Counted from the first letter of the stretch, positions 33,071 through 44,885 are shown. The stretch is DNA of 64,000 nucleotides from Hexactinellida sp. DTS-2022 (GCA_028753945.1 JAPNXP010000006.1:496001-560000), one strand, 5' to 3'. Numbers and translations are program-made. Notes: generated by a model from the sequence alone, not told the origin.

Positions 33071-34036
33071 TTAATTGCTACCTATTTTAGTATGCAATCC
33101 ATTAGTTATTTCGAATATCCCCAAGGGGTCTAAAACTTGTTGCATATCACGGTTACAACGTGAGATGTACCCTGAAAGATGTGGGACCATTTTCTCATCA
33201 ACTAGATTGTATTTCTTGATGAGTATAACGACTTGAGTTACTGCCTGTAGAGATTCACTGTTATCAGCCCAAATAAGACATATTTGTAACAATTTCCGTT
33301 TACCTTTGAGTGGCATTTCGATTTTCTTTGGGTATTTTCCGACGGTTTTATCACCTGTTTCTGTTAATAATCGATTCATTAATAATTTCATCCAGTTTTC
33401 CAACATGTCAATAGGAAACATGTTTGCTCCAAAATGCTTTGAGACGTGGTACCCCCAAACGAATTCTTGAATTAAAGCAAGTTTCATTTCTTCACAAATT
33501 AGATAATCTGCTAACCAACAAAACTGGAAATAATTATTTTCGTTTAAAAGTTCAATCTTTAACCCACCGACATAGAAATAGTATAATGCGTTTTCGAATA
33601 TTCCTGGGTCAAGAAGAACAATTGAAACCGTCTCCTGATTTGATTCTAGGTAGTCTTTGTTTGCAAACATTGTTTGGAAATATTTACTGTGTTTCATAAG
33701 GTATTTCTTGTGGCAATAGAATACTTGGTCGCTCCCATTTAGTTTGATTTTAACATCGTGAAGAAGTGGATTGTTTACTAAAAAAGCAGCAGCTAAACCT
33801 TCTACGGAAGTTAAAGAATTTAATTTCTTTGATAGAGAAGAGGTGTATTGTAATTTAATTTGGTTATCTTTGAGGCAAATTGAAATCGCATTTTCTGTTT
33901 TTGAATCTTGTAACTCTTCGATTTGGTTTGTGCTTATTTGTACTTTAATATTTGCTTCCTTTGAAAGTTCATCTATTTTCTTTTGTAAAAATAAAATTGA
34001 TTTGACTATGACGGATAATTTCAATTGGGAGTCCAT
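33071..34036 (-). CDS. BTB/POZ domain protein, intronless, 321 aa
   Basis: BTB domains mediate dimerisation and often recruit targets to cullin-3 ligases. The BTB fold spans about residues 88-195: LLHDVKIKL start, CHKKYLMKHSKYFQTMF as the H-x-LA-x-S-YF-x-MF signature, then ENALYYFYVGGLKI. A BACK-like helical region follows (about 196-300). The N-terminal 60 residues are Lys/Glu/Leu-rich and probably coiled coil. No kelch, MATH or zinc-finger repeats are present. I start at the first ATG (34036); the frame is open to 34114 but only with TTG, and a stop precedes it. It converges with the WIF-EGF-Ig gene, with 299 bases between stop codons, and is divergent from the first KH gene. The exact BTB subfamily is not clear. 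Confidence 0.8.
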   Translation of the reverse strand: MDSQLKLSVIVKSILFLQKKIDELSKEANIKVQISTNQIEELQDSKTENAISICLKDNQIKLQYTSSLSKKLNSLTSVEGLAAAFLVNNPLLHDVKIKLNGSDQVFYCHKKYLMKHSKYFQTMFANKDYLESNQETVSIVLLDPGIFENALYYFYVGGLKIELLNENNYFQFCWLADYLICEEMKLALIQEFVWGYHVSKHFGANMFPIDMLENWMKLLMNRLLTETGDKTVGKYPKKIEMPLKGKRKLLQICLIWADNSESLQAVTQVVILIKKYNLVDEKMVPHLSGYISRCNRDMQQVLDPLGIFEITNGLHTKIGSN

Positions 34037-34844
34037 TTTTGAAAATTTGTTAAATTTCTTTAAAATTTTCTCTTTTATTTGCAATTTTGCTAACAACCTA
34101 TTCGAGTTAGTCAATTCTCAATCAATAATATTTCTATTCACTTATACTTACTGCTAAAATTAGCATTCTATAATTATAAATTCAAATATTTTCTATTTTA
34201 GTAATTCCATTACAATAACACAGTACCAATAGGATCTGTGTTAATTATACCAGTTCAATTCGAGTCTCAAAGTGTATCTATTTGTTGTAACGATAACGAA
34301 ATCAAACGAATCCAAACCCGAAACGAACGAATAACTAAAAGAACTCGAAACATAGAACCTCGTTTGTACGAACACGGTTAATACAAAATTCCCGTTAATA
34401 CGAACACTATTTCAGTTCCTTCAAAGCCTTTTTAGTACAAATTATGTTGGTTAATAATACGAATCCCTGATAAAGCGAACGCACTTTGACGGTCCCCTGG
34501 TGTTCCTACTAACGAGGTTCTACCGTATTCAGATTATTGCATCCCAAATCCAGCATATAATCCATTTTGTTCAGAATTATTAATGTTTGCTAATCCACTC
34601 TTAATTATTCATAACGCATTTATATATCCATAGTTATAGACCAATGGGTTTATATAACATTTCAAATTCACCCAAAATCCATATACATACTCGTTCATAG
34701 ACTAAATAGCTATTATAGAGAGGGTCAAAATATATTGAATATCAATAACATTATTAGCTCGCATATCGACGTTTATTCCTTTGGTATAAATTACTACAAG
34801 TTTCACTGTCAAATACAATACTGTTGTTGTTATTAGCAGCTCGG
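34037..34844. other. Divergent intergenic region between BTB and KH genes
   Basis: Contains the P1 element at 34350-34525 and otherwise AT-rich sequence without recognisable coding. Promoters of both divergent genes should lie here; I could not pick out a core motif. Confidence 0.5.
34350..34525. repeat. P1-family MITE
   Basis: ATAGAACCTCGTTTGTACGA to AACGAGGTTCTAC. Lies between the divergent BTB and KH genes. Confidence 0.65.
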
Positions 34845-35083
34845 ATGGCTTCTGAATATTATACGAATCCGGATTTCAGTCGGAAGAGGAGATCCTCTCA
34901 GTTCGAAACCACCCCTTCCAAGAGAGAATACACCGGTAAGCAGGGGGGTAATTAGTAAACATATAAACTAATAATCTAGTAAACAAACAAACAAACTAAC
35001 TAACAAACAAATAACAAACAAACAAACAAACAAACAAGCTAACTAACTAACTAACTAACAAACAAACAAACAAACAAACAAAC

Positions 35084-35115
<32 letters not shown>

Positions 35116-35213
35116 AAACTAACAAACAAATAACAAACTAACAAACAAACAAACAAACAAACAAACAAACAAACAAACAAACAAACAGACAGACAAACAA
35201 ACAAACAAACAAC

Positions 35214-35257
<44 letters not shown>

Positions 35258-38200
35258 AAACAAACAAACAAACAAACAAACAAAACATGGACTTTATCTA
35301 GAAATACAGATAACTCCCGTTATAATAGCGCTTGTTATACAGATAACTCCAATAGACTGACCACTCTTACGTCACTAGTTAGGCCGGTCAAGCCATGACC
35401 TGATCACTCTATAACTGCTTTCGCCGGCCCTGGGGTTGGACTGAAATTGTACACCCCTCCTTATGTCACATTTCTGACTTGGTTATAACGAGAGTTATCT
35501 GTATTTCTAGACAAAGAAATACAGATCAAATATTAGCACTTGGTTATAACGAGAGTTATTTATAATAGTTAGTTAGTTAGAAACACCCGGTTTCGACTGT
35601 ACTCAAATAATAATCAAATATTAGCACTTGGTTATAACGGGAGTTATCACTATTTCTAGATAAGGTCCGCGGGTTAAAGTTCCTAGTCCCCGAGTATGCA
35701 GCGGGAGCTATAATAGGGAAAGCCGGTAAGAACATAACTGAGCTCAAAGAGAGGTTCGGAACCTTCGTAAAGATGTCTCCTGGAAAAGTGTACTTCCCTA
35801 AAACGGAAGACAGAGTGTGTCTCATCACCTCGGATCAGGGAGGTGACGAGAGCATAATAGCCTGTTTCCATCATTTGAACCAAATGACCAGAGAGGATTC
35901 CGAACAGGGGGACAGGAGACGCAGACCCAAAGACCCCGATAGACTCAACCAGGTACATAGTGTCTTGTACAGTGTATTATAAGCATACAGTGTATTATAC
36001 AGACATTTGTAAACAGGTACCTCGTGTCTTGTCCAGTGTATTTGTATTTGTAAGCAAACAGTGTGATAATTATACAGCCATTTGTAAACCATTGCCTGTG
36101 ATAAATACAGTCAACCAAGTACTTGTCAACCATTCAACCATATACATACATATACACTATTGCTAATTTCCCTGGGATAAATACAGTCAGGTCTGCTTAA
36201 TATGAACATATTTCCAGGTACTTTGTGTCTTGTTGTAAGCATACAGTGTATTATACAGCCATGCAACCATACACAATATTGCTAAGACAACCATTCAACC
36301 ATGCACATATATATTGCAAGGTCGAAAATTTCAAAATTACAATGCAAATATCAATTAACCGAATAATTTAGTTTTAAACCGAATAGCAAATATTGATATT
36401 TGTTTACCTACCAAATATCAAATATTATTTTGTTTACCTACCGACTATAAGGCGCAACCCTGATAAAATATAATTCATGGGTTTCCCTGATATAATGCTT
36501 GTCTTGTTTGTAAGCATACAGTGTATTATACAGCCTTACATGGCAACCATTCAACCTTTCCCTCATACACTGTCGACTCCGCAAAAGCACCATTAATATA
36601 TTATTTACAGGGGGGGGGCAATGTCTGTCAAAACAGTTCGTCTTTAAATATGAAATACATAGTACGACTTTTCTTTTATTAATATTGGACCACGGATTCT
36701 CAAACCCATGGTCTAGCAACAATTTGGTTATTCGAACTATGTATTTCCTGTTTTGTCTTTCGAACAGGTAAAGCTGCTCCTGACTAACAACACCGCGGGG
36801 CTAATAATCGGTAAGGGCGGAGAGACGATAAAGAGCATCCAGGAGCAGACCGTGACCAGGATAATGATAACTCCGTTCGACCCGGAGCTGGACGAGCGGG
36901 TCTGCTGCATCTCCGCTGACGACTACGAGAACACCCTCAAGGCCACCGACTACATTCTGGATAAGGTCATCAAGGACCCCGAGGGACACGTGTCCAGGAA
37001 TCTCATTTACAGCGGCGGGCCAGTGGACAGCTACTCCCCGAGACAGAGCTATAGAGGGTCAGGGGGGGCCGATTATGGTAAGAAATGTAGTACAGTGGAT
37101 GCCGGTTATAATGAAGATATAGTACAGTAAAACCTTCAGAAAGTGAACATCCTGGGGACAAGGAAAATGTTCACTTTTGAGAGGTGTTCACCTTTCATGA
37201 TTTATCATAACGTGTGTGTAAAGTAATGGGAAATTTGGGACCGAGAAAAAATGTTCATATTTTGGAGTTGTTCATTTCTTGAAGGTGTTCACTTTTGTAT
37301 ATACAGTAGAACTTGAATTGTTTGGTAATAGTGAGTTAGTGACAGCTTTATATTTCGAAGAGAACCAATATGAATTCAATTATTCTGAAAATAATTTTTG
37401 TTGATTAATTAGTGACATACAGTAGAAACTCGTTAGTACGAACACCAGGGGACTGTCAAAATTATTTCGCCTTATTCGGATTATTCGGAATTAGTATTAA
37501 CTGATATCATTTGTATTTAAAAGGCATTGAAGGGGACTGAAATAGTGTTCGTATTAACCCGATTAGTCTACTGTATATTTATTTATCCATGCTCTCTCTA
37601 TTTATACTAGACAGACGAGGCGGCTACGACAGAGGCTACGCTCCCAGCAGATAGTAAGCCTATAGCTATAGTGAATAACAGCTGTCATAGCTGATTGGAC
37701 AGTTTTATTGGCTGTTGTATGACGGTTTACTTACCTCTCTACTATAACCATAATTACCTAGGGATACTCTCTATCCATGACGGTTTATTTACCGTCTTTG
37801 TTATAGCTTCACACTTTATAATTCCTGTCATACATATACAGGTAAACCTCCCAAAGCGGCACCTCCGAGTAGCGGCAACCTCCGAGAAGCGGCACAAAAT
37901 CATTCTCCCGATGGGTGCCGCTTTGGGAGTTTTACCTTACGAGCAACCTCCCAAAGCGGCAACCTCCGAGAAGCGGCACAAAATCACTCTCCCGATGGGT
38001 GCCGCTTTGGGAGGTTTACCTGTACACTTAATTCTAATTGCGTATACTCCGCTTAATAGAGCCACCGGTTATTAGATTTCACCGCTTAATTTGGTCAAAC
38101 TACCCTGGAACAAAACTGACCCTATTAAGCGGAGTCAAAATATGAAGTATAAAGTGTATTCACACATAACAAAGACGGTAAGTAAACCATAATGGATAGA

Positions 38201-39687
38201 GAGTATCCTGGTTATAGCAACAGAGGTAAGTAGACCGTCATACAAGATATTAGTGTCTCTATCAACTGTTAAGTGTGCATTATATAATGCCTATCTGAGA
38301 CTGTAATTTAATTGGTCGGCAGTACTAATGAATGTCTGTAGCCAAGAGCGCACGAGCGAGTACAGCTACAACTCAATGCCTGCGGTTGAGACGGGAGTTA
38401 GCGGAAATCTGTATGTGCTGGATGACAGAGATTCTTCCTGTCTCATTCTGGGAATAATGGAGAAATATGTAGGGGGGATTGTAGGTAGAAATGGGTCTAC
38501 CATCTCGGATATACAATCGGTATGTTGAATTTAAAAAAATATAAATAGAGTAGACTCTCGTTAGTAGGAACACCAGGGGACCGTAGTAATATGTTCGTAT
38601 TGAACGAAATTCGTATTAACCGGAGTCACTTGCATGCATTTGTATAGACTAGGGAAGTAAACCTTGTACTCCTTAACCGATATTTCCCTTATCCGTGTTC
38701 CTACTAACGAGAGTCGACTATATATAACAATTTATAAAAGTTACGTACTTATGACGTTAAATTTAATCCATTGTACATTAATACTTAAGTCATTTAAGCA
38801 TTTAACCTACAATCCATATATAATTAACTGAGTGGATTTGAGTACGAAAATGAGTTATTTAATTACTTATACAGTAGAGCCTCTGAACAACGGACACCTT
38901 GGGACCGGAACCGTTGTCCGCTATTTGGAGTCTCCGTTATGGGAGGCTCCACTGTATTATACCCACATTCCTTTACCCCCTATGGTATCCTAGCAAACGC
39001 ACACGCACATTCAGATATCTCACAAGGAGGAATATATCCCTGGAACTAGGGATCGGAAAATAACTATAAAAGGAGAACCGCAGGCAGTGGAGTCTGCTTA
39101 CTTCCTGGTTTCAGAGAAAGTGAGTTTGTATTTTGTTTGTGTTATTTTATGTTAGCAGATATTTATACGCGGGGAAAAAATTCTCCCGCTTAAAAAAACT
39201 ATTTTTAATTAAGCGACTTTTTTAATATTTTTTAAATATTTAGAATCTAAATCCCGCGTAAATTCTTAAAAACAAACTTATTCGTTTGAACTCCGTTACT
39301 GGAAAGTTAATTTTAAATTGCGAAATTTAACCATGGAGATATATATTCATTTTATTATAGAAATATCCATGGTGAAAACATACAATTTGTTACTTAAATT
39401 ACCAGTAATGATCAATTCTATCTAATATACTATTACAATAGCAAAAAATACATTACTTTTACAAATATATTTGCCAAGTCATTCTTATATTCATATTTTC
39501 ACACCTATTCACTATGTATAGCATTTCAATTTGGACAGTCTTTGACCATAAAAATATGAAAATATTTAATTCTTTTCCTATCAAAAACAAACAGTGTTTG
39601 GTCAATGAACTGTCCAATAATTGAATTAATATTCTTAATCCATTTTGTCATCAGGTCAGCGAATTTACCGACAGACGCAGGAATTAG
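34845..39687 (+). CDS. NOVA/PCBP-like triple-KH RNA-binding protein A, 7 exons
   Basis: 357 aa. Exons: 34845-34935, 35660-35952, 36768-37077, 37611-37653, 38342-38519, 38994-39119, 39655-39687. KH domains bind single-stranded RNA; NOVA and PCBP proteins act in splicing and mRNA control. KH1 has VPEYAAGAIIGKAG (GxxG at 50-53), KH2 has NNTAGLIIGKGG (143-146), KH3 has GGIVGRNG (294-297) followed by HIQIS and YIPGTRDRKITIKG. That last stretch matches NOVA KH3 (FVPGTRNRKVTITG) better than hnRNP K. The N-terminus SRKRRSSQF is a likely nuclear signal. KH1 and KH2 each sit mainly on one exon. The last exon adds only VSEFTDRRRN. The AAAC-type microsatellite and several MITEs fill the introns. It is a tandem paralog of the gene at 40374. 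Confidence 0.9.
34976..35285. repeat. AAAC/AACT microsatellite
   Basis: (AAAC)n interspersed with (AACT)n fills the first part of KH gene A intron 1. Similar but shorter tracts lie at 31620-31735. Confidence 0.85.
37125..37300. repeat. P11-family MITE
   Basis: CAGTAAAACCTTCAGAAAGT with repeated GTTCACTTTTGAGAGGTGTT. A relative lies at about 41338-41564 in KH gene B intron 2. This copy is in KH gene A intron 3. Confidence 0.6.
37420..37573. repeat. P1-family MITE
   Basis: Starts CAGTAGAAACTCGTTAGTAC and ends TAGTCTACTG. It ends 37 bases before exon 4 of KH gene A. Confidence 0.65.
37839..38022. repeat. P10 elements, GC-rich, two head-to-tail
   Basis: CAGGTAAACCTCCCAAAGCG opens and CCGCTTTGGGAGGTTTACCT then G closes. 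An inner junction GGGAGTTTTACCTTACGAGC shows two units. Much richer in G+C than its surroundings. In KH gene A intron 4. Confidence 0.65.
38549..38720. repeat. P2-family MITE
   Basis: AGTAGACTCTCGTTAGTAGG to AACGAGAGTCGACT. Follows exon 5 of KH gene A by 30 bases. Confidence 0.65.
38878..38956. repeat. Short pogo-like inverted repeat
   Basis: GTAGAGCCTCTGAACAACGG to CCGTTATGGGAGGCTCCACT, about 80 bases. The only copy seen. It lies 38 bases before exon 6 of KH gene A. Confidence 0.55.
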
Positions 39688-40373
39688 TTCACATAGCAAG
39701 CATTCCAATCATCCCGATGGGTTGTTAGGGCAACATAGAAGCTGATAGAATTCATAACGTCTATTTTATATATCATTTCCCTAGTTACATACGAGTTACC
39801 ATGGTATGTGTAGAATTATTTGCATGTAATACCCATTATTCATTCCAATTAGTTCATACTATCATGCTTTACTTTATTGCTAGCATTTTCCCAATGTGTT
39901 GGTGGTAGAACGAGGATTTAAGAACGCTGTTAGGTCACGAACATTGGTTCAAGTTTAATACATTATTTGGTGTCATTCATTGTTTGGGAAATTATTGTGA
40001 AACATTCTGTCAATTGAAAATGGATTTATTTATAAACCGGCCAAAAACAGGTTTGCAATTTAAAACCAGAATTCGCAAAGGTGAATTTTTGATGTTAAAT
40101 GACTTTTCCGGTCTCAAAAATTACATTAAAAACGGTGTTGGTTAATATAAGTAATTCCTATAAAATAATTTAATTTAATACTCATTAAATGTAAAATTTA
40201 TAATTCTTATATTTGGACAGAATATTCACAATAATTTACCTAAAATATTCATTCCTTTCACTCCTTATTAGCAACCAGGTGTTACCAATAATACTTATAT
40301 ATTAGCCATATTTTCTAATACTTATATATTAACCATATTATCTAAAAAGTATATTTTCAGTGTGTTTGCTAGA
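39688..40373. other. Intergenic region between KH genes A and B
   Basis: The first 180 bases are the 3' flank of gene A and are almost identical to the flank of gene B at 44886-45070. A K1 element (about 40028-40148) and AT-rich sequence follow. No coding seen. Confidence 0.55.
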
Positions 40374-43300
40374 ATGGCAACTTCTGAATATGAAACTAAA
40401 CCTTTTGACAGAAAAAGGAAATCCAGTCAGTTCGATAGCACGCCTTCCAAACGAGGATCGGGGTTCCCTGGTGAGAATATATTGTTTGTGCTTTGTTTAT
40501 TAGTTTATTTCTCGGTTTTTTACCATATACAGTCGACTCTGCTTAATAGAGCCACCGGTTAATACATTTCTCCACTTAATGGGGTCAAAATTTCACAGGA
40601 TTTATAGGACGGAATTACATTTTGACTCAAGTATTTTCGATTAATAGATTGCATACAAGTTATTTTCTTTATAAACTTGGTTAAAAATAGTACAGTAGAC
40701 ATATTGGAAAACGATTGCCATATACCCTATATAATTTATGCCGGTTATAAGAACACTATATGCAGTTCCCGACGATGTTCTTATAACCGGCATCCACTGT
40801 AAGTACGTTATAACCAGGTACGTTATAACCGAGTTCTACTGTATATATTATATTTCCTTAACAGAGAGAGTTCGCGGCATAAAGTTCCTTGTCCCCGATT
40901 ACGCTGCAGGGGCTATTATAGGCAAGGCAGGTAAGAATATAACAGAACATAAAGAGAAATTTGGTACTCTCGTTAAAATGTCCCCTGGTCGAGAATTCTT
41001 TCCGGATACGAATGAGAGAGTTTGTCTGATTATTGGAGACAAAGTTGAGCTCGAACAGACGGTAGCTTGCTTCCAGCATTTGATACAACTTATACGAAAA
41101 GATTCCGATGAGTTTGAGAGAAAGAGAAAACCACAAGATGCAGATAGGAAGAATCAGGTAAGTAGTTAGTGTACAGTAATTCGTAGTTATACTATTGTAC
41201 TGTACTGTAAAGTAGTTGTATACGTGTTAGTGTGTAGCAATTAATCTGCATTTATAATTGAGATAGAAACTAACTTCCAAATGTCCAAATGAAGAATCAG
41301 TTATAGTAATTATACATTAATTCATAGTAGCAATTACTCTGTTGTTCCTCTCAAAAGTGAACGTTTTGGCTGGTCCCCAGGGTGTTCACTTTCTAAAGGT
41401 TTTACTGTACTATATAACGTTCACTTTTGATAAGTGTTCACTTTTCATGATTTATGATAACGTGTGTCTAAAGCAATGGGGGGAAATTTGGGACCGAGAA
41501 AAAGTGTTCATATTTTGGAGTTGTTCATTTCTTCGAGGTGTTCACCTTTGGAGGTTTTACTGTATAACTATATAGCTCTCAGGTAAACTATAGTTATATA
41601 ATAATAATATTTCCTATCAGGTAAAGCTGCTCCTGACTAACAACACCGCGGGGCTAATAATCGGTAAGGGCGGAGAGACGATAAAGAGCATCCAGGAGCA
41701 GACCGTGACCAGGATAATGATAACTCCGTTCGACCCGGAGCTGGACGAGCGGGTCTGCTGCATCTCGGCTGACGACTACGAGAACACCCTCAAGGCCACC
41801 GACTACATTCTGGATAAGGTCATCAAGGACCCCGAGGGACACGTGTCGAGGAATCTCATTTACAGCGGCGGGAATTCGTACGATAGCTACGGTGGCTACG
41901 GAGGGGGAGGGGGAGGATATAGTGGGGGGTATGGTGGGGGGTATGAGGGTGAGTTTGCTTAAGGTAGAAAGAGAATTATGCAGTAGATAAGCACACCGGT
42001 TATAAGCACATATCGGATATAAGAAGAACACCGGTTATAAGAACATATCGGATATAAGAACACAATGTTGGAAAACGGTTGCCATATACCCTATATAATT
42101 TATGTGGTTATAAGAACATTAATTGCAGTTCCCGACGATGTGCTTATAACCGGCATCCACTGTATTACTGTAAATTGTAAATATGGATATTATAATGGAT
42201 ATTTGCACTAATAAACAATCAATCTCATACAAAATTATTTTTTATTTTTTATTAAAAGCCAGGTTTAAGGTTGAAGAGAATAATTCAGTATTCGTTATTT
42301 TTTGCACAAAATTTATTTTTTGGTTTCTATTTATTTATTGAATTTACTTATCCACCGATCATCGGCGTTTGTATTAAATAACCTGGCTAGTTTCTACCGA
42401 TTGTGTTTTTTATAAACATAAAAAAACAATCGGTAGAAAGTAGCGAGGTTTTTTAATACAAACGCCGATGATCGGTGGATAAGTAAACTCTTATCTATTT
42501 ATCTATTTATCTATGCTTTCTCTCTATTTATACTAGACAGACGAGGCGGCTACGACAGAGGCTACGCTCCCAGCAGATAGTAAGCCTATAGCTATAGTGA
42601 ATAACAGCTGTCATAGCTGATTGGACAGTTTTAATTGTCAGATATAATACAGTGGTGTTCGCGTTATAATAAGTCGCATTTTGCCACAAATTTTCTTGCT
42701 AATAGGCGAACTTGCTATTAGAGGAACATAATTAATATTAAATGCTCGCTTGGGGACTGAAATAACTTGCTAATAGAGCAATATTACTATTATCCGTAAA
42801 CACCATTGTATACAGTGGTATTTGTCTATTTGCAATATATATTGCTATACTATTTAAACCTTCCTTCTGTATAGAAAATGGTCTAAAGCGTGAGGTAGGA
42901 AGGGGGGTGCTTAATTTTCTTGAATTTTTGCATGAATTTTCCCCCTTATCATGTGACTCAAAATATCACAACTTATAATCGTGTTCGCCTAATTACAATT
43001 GCTATAATCGCAAAATATATTATTTTGTTCTATTAGCAGTTATTTTCAGTCCCCAAGCGAGCATTTAATGTTAATTATGTTCCTCTAATAACAAGTTCGC
43101 CTATTAGCAAGCGAATTTCATACAAAATGCGACTTGCTATTACACGAACACCACTGTATCACACGCGCCTATATTACACATTCCTACTCTGCATTCCTAG
43201 CGGCGATGCGAGTGGCTATGGTTACCGAGCAGATATGAATCCTAGCGGGAGTCTGGCCGGCAATCTGTATGTGTTGGACGACAGAGACCCCCGGTGTCTC

Positions 43301-44885
43301 GTGCTGGGGGTGATGGAGGATTTCGTAGGGGGAATAGTCGGGAGAAATGGGGCCACCATATCTGAAATACAATCCGTGAGTATTATAATAGGATTATAGG
43401 CTACAGGCTACTATGCTTAATTAATGCAGCGATTCCCAACATTTTAACCGTGGACCCCCATAGAAAATATAGTCAGGTTCTTTAATTATGAACATTCAAG
43501 GGACCAAAAATTGTGTTCATAATATAGAGACTTCATAATAAGCGAACTCAACTTAATACAAACTTAATACATTGTTAAATGGGACCATAGGGCTTGTTCA
43601 TACTAAACATAATAACAAGTTTTCATATTAAGCAGACGTAAATAGGTCACAATAAACAGACCTGACTGTATTAGACTCATACAATTAATAAATTACTTCA
43701 GTAACTAAGCTCAATCCAATCCAAATTTAAAATTGACAACCCTAATTGTATTAAACAAGTGTCATACTACATAAATTCCTATTACCCTCTCTCGTATCCA
43801 AGATGTCGCACACTCACATCCAGATATCAGACAAGGAGGAATACATCCCTGGGACACGAGACCGAAAAGTTACAATTAAAGGAGACGGAGAGGCGGTGTA
43901 TGCTGCTTACGTACAGATTTGTAGCAAGGTTTGTTGTAATTATGTTCATAAGATAACAATAAAATATATCCGGGCAGGGGGTAAAAATTGGGACGGACGG
44001 GGTTGATAAACAAATTATTTATTTTAGATGGTCTTATAGAAATAACTTATATGTAGACCGTCTATTTCTAGACTAGGTTTTCTTACACATACATTAGTAT
44101 TACCCATATACGGCAGGGCTTTTGGTCTACAGAATTTATAGACAGTCTACAAAATTTTGGCTTATTTGTATGGGATTTTATAGACCGCCTATAAATAGAC
44201 CGTCTACATATAAGGATGCTCTTATATATACTCTCTTATAGCATAATAATAATAATGCTCACACAAGGTTTGTTAATGCGCGTTATATAGCTAGTCGCAT
44301 TTTGCATGAAATTGATTGCTAATAGACGAACTTGCTATTAGAAGAACAGAATTAGCATTAAATGCTCGCTTGGGGATCGAAAATAACTTACTAATAGAGC
44401 AATACTGTTGCTATTAGGCGAACACCACTGTAATTACAATCTCTGATAGCATATACAGTAGTGGTGTTTGCAATAGCAATTTAATTACCTTTGTTATTAT
44501 AACCATAACCAGGATACTTACTATCCATTATGGATTACTTACCAACTTTGCTATGGCTTCACACTTTATACTTCATATTACAGTTGACTCCGCTTAATAG
44601 GGTCAGTTTAGGGTAGTTTGACCCGATTGAGCGGAGAAATCTAATAACCGAAGATATTTTAAGTCAAACTGTAATTCCGTCCTATAAATCCTGTGGAATT
44701 TTGACCCGATTAAGCGGAGAAATCTATTAACGGGTGGCTATATTAAGCGGAGTATACTCTACTTATCTACACTTATAAGTACAGTAGAACTTGGGACTTA
44801 AACTTAATTGTGTTGTAATCATTTATTATTTTATTATCCATTTTGTCATCAGGTCAGCGAATTTACCGACAGACGCAGGAATTAG
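40374..44885 (+). CDS. NOVA/PCBP-like triple-KH RNA-binding protein B, 7 exons
   Basis: 364 aa. Exons: 40374-40470, 40865-41157, 41621-41948, 42537-42579, 43201-43375, 43803-43928, 44853-44885. Same exon number, phases and most exon lengths as copy A. KH1 GKAG and KH2 GKGG loops are intact, and KH3 carries GRNG. KH1 has clearly diverged in protein sequence from copy A (for example SPGREFFPDTNERVCLI against SPGKVYFPKTEDRVCLI). The KH2 exon is nearly identical in DNA, with only two silent changes seen over about 250 bases. After KH2 this copy carries a Gly/Tyr-rich stretch (GGYGGGGGGYSGGYGGGYEG), like low-complexity RNA-binding tails, which copy A replaces with a Ser/Tyr-rich one. N-terminus DRKRKSSQF again suggests nuclear import. 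Confidence 0.9.
40693..40799. repeat. P6-family MITE, 5' shortened
   Basis: CAGTAGACATATTGGAAAAC to CTTATAACCGGCATCCACTG. In KH gene B intron 1. Confidence 0.65.
41338..41564. repeat. P11-family MITE
   Basis: TCTCAAAAGTGAACGTTTTG to ACCTTTGGAGGTTTTACTG. Same family as at 37125 but at a different position of the duplicated gene, so the insertions are independent. Confidence 0.6.
41981..42161. repeat. P6-family MITE
   Basis: CAGTAGATAAGCACACCGGT to CTTATAACCGGCATCCACTG. It starts 32 bases after exon 3 of KH gene B. Confidence 0.7.
42346..42486. repeat. Long near-perfect hairpin
   Basis: TTACTTATCCACCGATCATC with its complement GATGATCGGTGGATAAGTAA closes arms of about 60 bases around a short AT-rich loop. 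Arms include CAATCGGTAGAAA. Single copy in the window, in KH gene B intron 3. Confidence 0.75.
42650..42808. repeat. P4-family MITE
   Basis: CAGTGGTGTTCGCGTTATAA to AAACACCATTG with the AATGCTCGCTTGGGGACTGA core. In KH gene B intron 4. Confidence 0.7.
42979..43156. repeat. P4-family MITE
   Basis: TCGTGTTCGCCTAATTACAA to ACACGAACACCACTG. It ends 44 bases before exon 5 of KH gene B. Confidence 0.65.
43470..43668. repeat. P7-family MITE
   Basis: TAGTCAGGTTCTTTAATTAT to AAACAGACCTGACTG. In KH gene B intron 5. Confidence 0.7.
44272..44430. repeat. P4-family MITE
   Basis: Left end decayed; right end GCTATTAGGCGAACACCACT intact. Core AATGCTCGCTTGGGGATCGA. Confidence 0.6.
44581..44756. repeat. P5-family MITE
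   Basis: CAGTTGACTCCGCTTAATAG to TATTAAGCGGAGTATACT. In the last intron of KH gene B. Confidence 0.65.

Noticed and set aside
34037..34114. N-terminal extension of the BTB protein to 347 aa
   Set aside because: It would need TTG as start; the first ATG is at 34036 and a stop lies just upstream of the TTG.
37654..37659. TAG directly after exon 4 as the stop of KH gene A, giving a two-KH protein
   Set aside because: TA|GTAAGC is a good donor, and KH3 exons follow in phase in both paralogs. An isoform that reads through into this stop remains possible.
34845..44885. hnRNP K as the identity of the KH genes
   Set aside because: KH3 reads PGTRDRKITIKG and KH1 ERVCLI as in NOVA; there is no RGG/KI region. 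NOVA/PCBP-like is the safer call.
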